Assembly (NCBI GenBank): GCA_022419385.1 | Contig: JAJUBI010000006.1 | Location: forward strand, 2,294,001-2,358,000 | Direction: 5' to 3' | Length of the DNA: 64,000 nt | Source: Paraconiothyrium sp. Pb-2020 | Taxonomy: Eukaryota; Ascomycota; Dothideomycetes; Pleosporales; Didymosphaeriaceae | Shown here: positions 55,883 through 64,000 of the stretch, in pieces | Numbering within the stretch: the stretch's first letter is position 1 | Layout: each line of letters opens with the position of its first letter | The notes under the pieces: model-generated | What the model saw: the letters and a program-made list of their open reading frames with translations, nothing else | The model's database searches: none | What the model was told of the DNA's origin: nothing | Position numbers and translations under genes: made by a program

Positions 55883-57664
55883 CTAAACAGCCATCTTGCC
55901 AGCCCAGTTAGTAAGTTCCTCGACGTTGTCATCTTGTGGAGGAAGCGGGAAGCGGACAGGGCCCTTGAACTCATGCCATTTGAACGTGAAAAGGCAGCGC
56001 ACATCGGCGTTCTTCAGCATTTTACAATCGGTCTTGTGATCTTTATCCTTCCACCCAGTCACTTGGCAAGTCTGGAACAATAATAGGTCAACATCAACTC
56101 CTTGATGAACTGGGTCTGATTGTCTTACGCTGTGGCAGTACCAAAACAAGCCGCATCCGCTGCACTTCTGGGACAGTGAGCCTTCCTTGGCGCAGCCGTG
56201 ACAGGTCCGGAGATTGTCATGCGGCGTTGCGTACTCGCGTACTCTATCCTGGAGTAGCAAAATGCTTTTGATTGGGAAAGGAAAACTCTGTAGTATGCTA
56301 GATTCAGTGGCGGCGAACGGGATATCGATGCTGTAACTTCTTACCTTGACGACGTTGGTACCTGTAACCTTCACAACTGGTCCTGCATCAGAATCCGCGC
56401 GCTGTGCATACAAGACCACGACCGTTTCGTTCTTTTTAAATAGTCGTGACACATTTGCGCCCTTATGACGGTCGTGGAAAAAAATGCCCGTGACATGATT
56501 GTCGATGTCTTTCACCATAAGCTGCAGTTGTCCTTTTGGGGTCGCCATATCCTTTATCTCTCCCATGAAACACCAGTGGCGCTTGGGATTGGATTGACCG
56601 ATGGATGCGTCCTGATGGTATTCTAGGTCAAAAAGTCCCTCAGTTGGCAAGCCACCGATACCGAGGAAAGTGCTGCGGTCCTGAAGATCCACTAAAAGAG
56701 TCGTATTTGACCGATACCCCTCCTTCTTCCATAACCACATCTCAAAAATGTCTGGGGACTTTTCGGAAGGCACATCGTCTATGTTAGTCTGCCACCTCGT
56801 TGACTGGCCGTAACACACAGATTTGGTGACGTCTTGTAAACGGGCACGGAGGTCTCGGGCTATCTGGTCATTGTCGCCATGTGCAAGAATGTAAGAGGCA
56901 TATGCTCTCCCGAAGAAGACACTGCCACGAGCCACATCGCTATGTGAAAGCGCCAACGCGGCAGCTTCCAGGTTAGCATCGTGCATTTGGGTACTGGAAC
57001 CCAATTCAGCCCAATGCTGAGCTATCTCTTCTAATCGCCGTAGACGTTGCAGGGGATTGGCCAAATGACGGGTGTGTCCGTCTCCCACCTGAAAATACGA
57101 CCAGAGCTTACGAGTTCGCAGTAGCTTCCGATCGGCGGCTTCGTTCAACGCTGTTGGAAGAGAGCAAAGCTCACAAGCGCAGTCGAACTTGTATATCTTC
57201 TCGAGATATGCTTGCCGCTCTTGCCGAGTACGTCCGCACCCCATGTAATTGGTCGTGATCTCTTCGTTCTCAGCGATATCCCTGAGTGCGTATACGGTGA
57301 TCTTGCCCAACCTGTCATTCCATGTGTGCTGCGCATTAGAATCGCAAGCGTGGTTGATGCGACTGGCAACGAGACAAATGCCACCTGCCCCATCTCGTAC
57401 GCTGTAAGAATTCGTACGAACGATGTTCAAATATTTGGTGAAACTGTTGTCATAAGGATGACAAGTGGACAGTGCTTCAAAGGCTTGTCGCTGCTCGTCT
57501 GGAAGATGCGTGACATGGAGCCAGAGATCTTCTATGTCTTGCAGAGAAGGCGATGCAGGTACAGTGAGGACGGGGGTTTCCGATAGTATGCAAGTGCCCT
57601 TGAGGATGGGTTGAGTCGCGAAGAGTCCTTTGCCTTTGCCGTCCACGTCGCGTATTTCAAACAT
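55883..57664 (-). CDS. SET-domain protein with C-terminal MYND zinc finger
   Basis: The unspliced frame is 593 residues, but two 57-nt introns (56344-56288 and 56128-56072) appear to be removed in frame, leaving about 555. The SET domain is split in the SMYD manner: MFEIRDVDGKGKGLFA at the start, then GGICLVASRINHACDSNAQHTW and NEEITTNYMG, followed by post-SET-like cysteines (FDCACELC). The far C-terminal cysteines CHGC and CSGC, then FWYCHS joined to TCQVTGWKDKDHKTDC by splicing, complete a MYND zinc finger. NHxC and the GxG-type turn are present, consistent with a lysine methyltransferase fold, although the target is unknown. The SET-first, MYND-last order differs from animal SMYDs, where MYND is inserted in SET. 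The gene ends convergently relative to the flanking gap. Confidence 0.82.
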   Translation of the reverse strand: MFEIRDVDGKGKGLFATQPILKGTCILSETPVLTVPASPSLQDIEDLWLHVTHLPDEQRQAFEALSTCHPYDNSFTKYLNIVRTNSYSVRDGAGGICLVASRINHACDSNAQHTWNDRLGKITVYALRDIAENEEITTNYMGCGRTRQERQAYLEKIYKFDCACELCSLPTALNEAADRKLLRTRKLWSYFQVGDGHTRHLANPLQRLRRLEEIAQHWAELGSSTQMHDANLEAAALALSHSDVARGSVFFGRAYASYILAHGDNDQIARDLRARLQDVTKSVCYGQSTRWQTNIDDVPSEKSPDIFEMWLWKKEGYRSNTTLLVDLQDRSTFLGIGGLPTEGLFDLEYHQDASIGQSNPKRHWCFMGEIKDMATPKGQLQLMVKDIDNHVTGIFFHDRHKGANVSRLFKKNETVVVLYAQRADSDAGPVVKVTGTNVVKVRSYSIDIPFAATESSILQSFPFPIKSILLLQDRVREYATPHDNLRTCHGCAKEGSLSQKCSGCGLFWYCHSVRQSDPVHQGVDVDLLLFQTCQVTGWKDKDHKTDCKMLKNADVRCLFTFKWHEFKGPVRFPLPPQDDNVEELTNWAGKMAV

Positions 57665-58240
57665 GTTGGTGGCTGGGAACCGGATCGTTACCGGCTTAGG
57701 CTGCGCTTATGAGCAAGTGAACCTTTCTGCTTTCTTTGGTTGTCCGTCAGCAATGGATGGCCCAGCTGGCGCTTCAATCAATCGTGTTTGCCGGCTGCCG
57801 ATAGATTGAGGCCAGTCTATGTGCAATCTCGCGTCAAGTCCGCGGATGGGTCGCACCCACGATGTGCCTTCACAGTCCCGTGTGGCGGACGTAATAACGC
57901 AAAAGCCTCAGGTGAGATAGAGGTTGGGGAGGTTCGCCGAAAGATACGCTAACCAAATCGAGATGGATTCTTCAGCGCATGGTATTCAGAAGCCTCTGCC
58001 ACAAACACCGCAACTACGAAACATAGTGAAAGAGACTCTTGACATCGAAATTAATTTTGAAGCTCAAGTACTTTATATTAGGAGTAAATCGTGGGTGGCT
58101 GTCAGATATACGTCAGATGACCAAAGCAAACGAACGCTGAATTGTTGGCAGTAGAAGAACGGTAGAAGTATTATTGTCCGCCAAGGCTAGGTATAATACC
58201 CTCCAGAAGCTACAAGACAGTAATAGACGAGGGTATTAGG
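57665..58240. other. Intergenic, no supported gene
   Basis: A 76-codon plus-strand frame at 57924-58154 has no motif. The region is the 5' flank of the SET gene and the 3' flank of the SNF2 gene. Confidence 0.45.
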
Positions 58241-61200
58241 TCATTCCCAGGCCATGTCGGCCATCTTCAACTTTTTATCTTGGAGTGAACGCATGTCCTT
58301 CGCAATCAGCAAATGTCATAAGAGGCATTGCTTAGACTCACCTGTTCAACTGTACGATTCACAACGTATCGGGTCACTTGGACTGTTTGCGCTTGTCCTA
58401 GGCGCAACGCTCGGGCGATGGCTTGGTTCTCTACGCTAGGATTCCATTGGGGTTCCACCAAGAAGACACGATTGGCTGTTGCGAGATTCAGTCTGAACAC
58501 AATTAGTTTATGGCGAAAGGGAGGTCAGAATAATCGTACCCCACAGCTCCTGTTCCTGTGGTCATGATTAAAACGCGTAGGTGAGGATTGTGCGCAAATT
58601 CATCGAGAATCTTTTCGCGTTTAGTAGTAGGGCATTCGCCATCTATACGTCGAAAGTCGATGTTAGCTTGACGTAGATAGATTCCAATGAGATCCAGGGT
58701 ATGGGTCCAGCAAGAAAAGATAATGCTATACTCTCAATGTCAGCATTAACGGCTCTGTGGGGCTACCGAAAAAGAGGATTGAGATGCCTACCTCTTCGTC
58801 GACCAGATATCAACCTGTACGTCCATCATCAATAATTCTATCTTGGAAGACCTTCCCTGAGCACGGAAGTACTTGTCATCCTCTTGAGAATGTGTGCTAT
58901 TAGCAGAACCGGGATGCATCTTCCAAAGGGACGAACACAAAGGACAGCTCGTGGCAATGCCTGGTTGTACATCCGGCATACTCTCCTCCATGCATTCAGA
59001 GCAGAGAACATGGCGGCAGTGCTCATCAAAACGTCGGAACATCGAGCCTGCTCCAATCAGTGGCATGGTCTGCTTGCACGCTGAGCAAGTGACCTCGCCA
59101 TCCCTCCCAAGGGACGCTTCCATGGCTTCTCTTTCGTCCAACAAATGCATCTTCCTTCTGTTCCACGAGAAAGGCTGCTGATACGTGCCGTGGTTGCACA
59201 GTATGCGCAACTGTAACTGGACTTGAAAGAGGCCAAGCGTGCTTTTCTGGTCGAAACCCACTACCTGATTTTTCGCAGCCCGGAGCATAATCTTCTTCGT
59301 CTGTTCGTATTGCATCCTCTCTTCAGGTGAAAACTCGAGCTTGCGCACACGCGCATGCTGTTCGGGCAAATGTAACAGGTCCTTCGTTCTCCTCAAACAG
59401 AGGGAATCAAGCAGTCGAGTGAAGCGTTCAACGGCGAGATCGCGGCGTTTGCCGCCTTCATCAAAGGGCACACAAATGTACTTCCGAAAGTTCGACGGAT
59501 TGTTGAACGGAATGATACGGATAAAAGCGAACAACGAACCGATATCTTCTAAACGATTCTGAATCGGAGTGCCTGTTAAACACCACCGGGAGCGTGCTTT
59601 CAGCTCGACAACTGTACGATAGAACACCGTCGAGAGGCGGCGGATAATGTGTGCCTCATCGAGGACCAGCCTGTACCATTCAATGTTGCGCAAAGGGTGC
59701 TTGCCTCGTGAGGCATCCACGTAGAGGGTATGATACGTGGTGACGACAATATCAGACTCACACAAGACCTCAAGGTTTGACTCACGGTTTTTGCCGTGAT
59801 ACTTGATGGTTCGGAGAGCGCCATAGATCTCTTCTTTAAAATGTATCTTCATTTCTTGGAACCATTCGTTGATCATAAGGTCCGAGGAGGCGATGATCAA
59901 CGTGGCTCGTGAGCGCCGACGCGCCTTGTAATGATTAGGGCCGTTGTCTAGTGTGTTATCGTGCTCAGATGCCCATTTGTGACCTTCGCCAAGAGTGCGC
60001 AATATCAGTGACAGGATGCTCAAGCTTTTGCCCATCCCCATCTCGTCAGCCAGAATTCCGCCTCCGGTTTCTGGATATTCGGACAGGGTCGCATTGTTTG
60101 TTATGACGTGGCGGTGACACGGTCTCCCGTCTTGATCGCTGGGCATCCAGAGGCGAAAATTCTCGGGAATTGGGCCATTCTCTCGCTGCGACATGAAATC
60201 CAGTGCTTGCTTCTGATGGGGCAAGAGCTGAGTCCTGAGGCGATCATCGCCCTCTAGGCCAGTGAGGTTTTGGCTACGTGTAAGCGAAGAGTAAATGGTA
60301 TTGATAGTCTTTTGAAAGGCCTCGGCCTTTGCGACTTCGCTTTCAAGCTGTTTCTCTGTACGTAGTTCGACCTCCTGTCCGTTGAAGGGCTGCTGAACGT
60401 TCCCAAGCTTTAGAATATGAGGATTATCGTAAGCCAGTCCTGGCTTGACATAATCAGGCCGTTGAAGATATATCTTCTTCGCAGAAAGGACTGCACCGAT
60501 ATCATGTGCGACTGTACGGGGACCGTAGATATTTATGTTGACTCTGACAACTGCTTCTTTCTCCTTCGTAGCCCTAGATATAGTTTCTCGAATTGGTCTT
60601 ATTGGAGCGAACACCTCTAGGTCAACATGATGCCTTTGCTCCTCCATCCTATGAAGGGCTTCTTCCAATAGAGCATTGGCTTCTCCGAGGAGCATGCCGT
60701 CTGGAAAACCTATCATATATCGGTCTTCAGGTTTGTTGATCACCATCTGAAAGTGACCGGGGATAGGATGACCCCCTCCTGACCCTAATCTCGAATCCAC
60801 GACGGACATGTCGCCTACGAGTTTGACTGGAGCCCGCGAAATCTGGTCCAGTGAGTAGAGTGCCTCAAAAAGTCATATAATTCGTACCAATCCGTAGCAT
60901 ATTAGCTCCTCGTCGCATCTTTGGGAAGCAGGCGACGAAGTGGGTTGAGAGGAGACATTGTCTTCAGCCCATTGTTGAACTTGCTCTTCCACGAAGAGAA
61001 GCGATCTTTTGGAATTGACATTGATTTCATCTGGCTGATTGTAATGTTCTACATGATCTTGCCCGAGAATATCTGGCAGGTTATCCAGAGGAAAGATGTC
61101 GGCAACACAATGCTCCCAGGTAGTCTCTTGCAAGACTGGTGTGACTCTGCAACGTCGTTGGCGTGCGCATCTGATATGAGGCGGGAGACTTACTCGATCG

Positions 61201-61291
61201 GAACTCCATAGTCATCCCAGCCTTGTAACGCACGAGGGCCTTCGTATTCGTTCGTGCGGTCGTCGGGGTTGAGCAGTCGCTTTAGAGACAT
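58241..61291 (-). CDS. SNF2-family RING-finger ATPase (Rad5/HLTF/Rad16-like)
   Basis: Six exons: 61291-61194, 61146-60888, 60842-58792, 58725-58540, 58492-58342 and 58297-58241, with introns of 44-66 nt; product 933 residues. The first helicase half has ADEMGMGKSLS (Walker A, near residue 388), LVLDEAHIIRR (DEAH, near 515) and WCLTGTPIQNR. A RING finger is inserted before the second half: CSAC, then CRHVLCSEC, then CPLC (about 705-755). The second half has SIIFSCWT, then TTGTGAVGLNLA across a splice, then NPSVENQAIARALRLGQ (motif VI). Family members couple DNA translocation to ubiquitin E3 activity in lesion bypass or nucleotide excision repair. Which subfamily this is cannot be settled by eye, and no HIRAN domain is obvious. 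Each splice site restores the helicase motif, which supports the model. Confidence 0.87.
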
Positions 61292-61651
61292 GAAGGCGAC
61301 GGAGATTTAGTGTACGCGCTAAAAGCCTTGGCGTATCCACTTCCCGATGCTCCTCAACTTCGAGGGATGGTGTTGCGTACTATGTATATCTTTGCGGTGA
61401 GTCCCCAGTGAGTCGCTCGGGGCTCTCTTTAGTTATGGCGGATATGTCTTCGGATCAGCCCCACCACTGAACGCTGCATGGTGCCTAATCGGCGGCACCA
61501 AGGCAGTGGCTGAGCTGTTCATGCAACGCGCCACAGACAAGGATCTTGACCGGTCTCTCAGCCTCGTTGAGCAACCCTCATCCTGTCTTCATCTTATAGC
61601 GCGTCGCCGTGTTGTCATCGTGCCCCAAAATCACCATCTAGCGGTCAGCGT
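61292..61651. promoter_or_regulatory. Divergent region, SNF2-RING / NACHT gene
   Basis: About 360 bases lie between the start codons of the two divergent genes. No defined elements were recognised, so this is called from gene position only. Confidence 0.35.
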
Positions 61652-64000
61652 ATGTCAAGTACCGTGTCCATGGCCTCGATCGCCACCATGCATGGCAACA
61701 CTCCCTCGCCATCCCAACCAAACAGCCAGGTCAGCCGTACATCCACAGGACTTTTGTCTCAGCAGTCAACACTGGTTGGACAGCCCGCCAATGCGACAGG
61801 AAGTGATGCACTGGACGCGGCTATTCGCAGGTTCAGAGCACGATTGACGGGACTGATCTTACTGCATTCCGAAACACGACGTATGAGGAATTATGTCGCG
61901 AGATCTTGCGCATTCAGTATGAACAAGAACAGACTAAGTCTATGGTTAACCTTGGCCGAATACAGTCTTTTCTTGAAGCCATGGGTCAGTTTTCGAAGAT
62001 CATCGAGATTTTCCTGAACGTATCTGATATGGTCGCCTTCGTATGGGGACCGATCAAGTTCCTTCTTTTGGTGTGTTTCTCGGGAAAGTTTTGCATATGG
62101 AAGACTGACATGATAGGTCTAGACTGCTAGCACTGTTACCGACTCATTCGAAACGCTGTTAGAAGCCTACTTCGAGATAGGAGAACAATTGCCTCTGCTG
62201 CAAGAGTACGAGAAGTTGTTCAAGGAGAATCCATACATGATCCAAGCTCTTGAATTGATTTACATCGACATTCTCGAGTTTCATCAGCAAGCTATGCGGT
62301 TCTTCTCTGGAAGTCGTAAGTTGAGGCGACCTTTATTCTTATTTATATCTGATTGTCTCGTGCTCAGGATGGAAAAAGTTTTTTCGCGCCATGTGGAAAG
62401 ACTTTGATACAAAGTTTGGTGGGATCAAGAAGAGCCTGGCTCGACACAAAGACCTGGTCGAACGTCGCGCAACGATTTCACAATATCGTGTCTATCGTGA
62501 AGACATGGCTGAGACGAAAGCTAAGCTTGACGAGTTGGTTGTCGAAGAACGCACTAAGAAGCTGGCAGCAGTGAAGGAGTGGTTTGCAGTCGGATCGATA
62601 CAAGAAGAAGATCATTTGAGATTCACAGAAATTCGGGAAACATACAAAGACACTGGGAAGTGGATCATGAAAAATGACAACATCAAAGATTGGATGGACG
62701 CAGACAGTAAGCACGTTGACTATAATTACTAAAAGTGCTCCTTCACTAACATAAAACGCCAAGACCCAGCCACGCCTATACTCTGGTTAACCGGCATGCC
62801 CGGCGCTGGTAAAGATAGCTCTTGACCCCGACTCCCATTCAACTGAAGACTAAAGGTCGATAGGGAAAACCATACTGGCTTCGAGTCTTATCGATGCATG
62901 TAGATCAAAACCCACTTACATCACGAGCTACTTTTACTGCCACTACGAAGGCCAAGGATGCAACACTGCTGTCGGCGTTCTTAAAGGACTGATTCACCAG
63001 TTATTGAGCCAGTACCCTGATATGCTACCACCCTGTCACACGAAACGAACCGGAAGTGGCGAGCCGGTGCTGCGATCTCTTAAACTGGCCAAGAAGCTGT
63101 TTGAGGATTTTTGTTCAATACCAGAGAAGATATTCATCATCATCGATGGCTTGGACGAATGTGAGCTGGTTGAGCGCAAGCAGCTGCTGGAGTTTCTTAT
63201 CGAAATCGTCACTCAATGTGATACCAGTGACCCAGGTAAACTACGTGTAATGATTGTCAGCCAAGATTACGTGGATATAAAGAGAGCCCTTCACAGCTCA
63301 TCGGTCATTAAGATTGTACCTAACATCGTATCTATGTCTGAAGCAGACAACCGACACGATATTCACAGTTATGTTCGAGTCTGGGTCGACCAGATCGCTG
63401 TCAAACACGGACCGTTCGATGATCAGGCGAAGGAATACCTCCGCAACCTGACCGTGGCACGGGCCAAGGGTACATATGCTACCGCAGGACAATATTCGAT
63501 GCGCTGACCTCACTAGGTATGTTTTTGTATGCTAAGCTGGTTATGGACAACCTTTTTCAGCAGCCAACCCGAGGGGATTTATTAGAGGCTATCAGTGAGA
63601 ACAACTTCCCAGACAGTCTGAAAGAAGCGTAAGTAGAGCTTAGGTTCTTCTCCATCCGTACAATTTCTAGTTGCAAAGTCCTAACTTGCCATAGCTACGA
63701 AAGAATCGTGAGGCGAATTAAACGAACATTTGTGGTTGAATGGCCGAAGGCGAAAAAACTACTGGGCTGGATGGTCTGCGCCCAACGGCAGCTGACATGG
63801 CGGGAAATCCAAGTGGCTCTTTCTATCGACATCGATAGCCGTAGCATAGAGTATGATGACCGCCGCCTTCGGAATCATATTCACGACATCTGTGGCTCTC
63901 TAGTTACGGTATCTGGAAACCGTGTCTCCTTGGTGCATAGCACAGCAAGATAGTGAGCACCACTTCTGTTATTCACAGTTTATGCTAATTTCGCAGCTAC
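61652..64000 (+). CDS. NACHT-type STAND NTPase, 3'-truncated by the window edge
   Basis: Spliced model: 61652-62070, 62123-62315, 62368-62706, 62764-62808, 62864-63469, 63517-63628, 63695-63952, then 63997 onward off the window. After a Ser/Thr-rich N terminus (MSSTVSMASIATMHG), the sequence reads as a helical fungal NLR-like N-terminal domain (QSFLEAMGQFSKIIEIFLNV, FVWGPIKFLLL). The nucleotide site is GMPGAG-KT (Walker A, split by the intron at 62809-62863), and Walker B is IFIIIDGLDECE. Fungal STAND proteins sense foreign or non-self cues and can trigger cell death; that role is inference here. The C-terminal repeat domain is outside the window. Near 61826-61833 the frame must shift between AIRRF and STIDGTDLTAF to keep the conserved N terminus. 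Either an indel has broken the gene or the true start lies downstream. Confidence 0.8.

Noticed and set aside
1..64000. CRISPR array, operon, riboswitch or prophage
   Set aside because: None is expected in a fungal nuclear genome and no regular repeat-spacer pattern was seen.

Overview
This window looks like nuclear DNA of a filamentous ascomycete fungus, most likely a Dothideomycete (order Pleosporales is my inference). The support is the intron style (45-57 nt, GTRNGT donors, CTRAY branch sites), an alpha-aminoadipate-pathway lysine gene, a fungal-type NACHT (STAND) gene, fungal Rai1, Sec15, Get4, Dcp1 and mS33 orthologues, and the absence of operons or ribosome binding sites. Gene models below were built by reading splice sites by eye; exon borders are given so they can be checked.

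Layout. 0-3.7 kb: a KANL3/Tex30-type alpha/beta hydrolase and an RNase MRP subunit gene (RMP1), convergent. 3.7-17.4 kb: a gene-poor compartment holding a 15-bp minisatellite (10.3 kb), a decayed ~175-bp tandem repeat (12.5-13.2 kb) and a cluster of four tRNA-derived, SINE-like Pol III units (14.6-16.1 kb), one carrying a perfect 21-bp hairpin. 17.4-19.5 kb: a Mei2-like RNA-binding protein gene. 22.6-24.7 kb: two small unknown genes. 25.4-25.6 kb: a decayed MFS transporter fragment. 26.9-36 kb: RAI1, an unknown gene with an apparent one-base frameshift, SEC15, saccharopine reductase (LYS9) and GET4. 37.4-39.6 kb: a fungal membrane protein. 40.3 kb: a tRNA-Gly(CCC)-like gene. 40.8-50.6 kb: an OCRL-like inositol 5-phosphatase, DCP1, mS33, an RNase III (Rnt1-like) and a FAT1-like acyl-CoA synthetase. 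51-64 kb: an OTT_1508-type deaminase-domain protein, a single-domain GAR synthetase, a SET/MYND protein, an SNF2-RING ATPase, and a NACHT NTPase gene that runs off the right edge.

The genes are mostly housekeeping, with several RNA-processing factors (RMP1, Mei2-like, Rai1, Dcp1, Rnt1-like). Divergent gene pairs are common: RAI1/unknown, SEC15/LYS9, OCRL-like/DCP1, mS33/RNase III and SNF2/NACHT. I found no convincing new multi-gene system. The most distinctive items are the SINE-like cluster with its hairpin, the deaminase-fold gene, the NACHT gene with a possible N-terminal frameshift, and the intron-bearing tRNA-Gly-like element with a mismatched acceptor stem.
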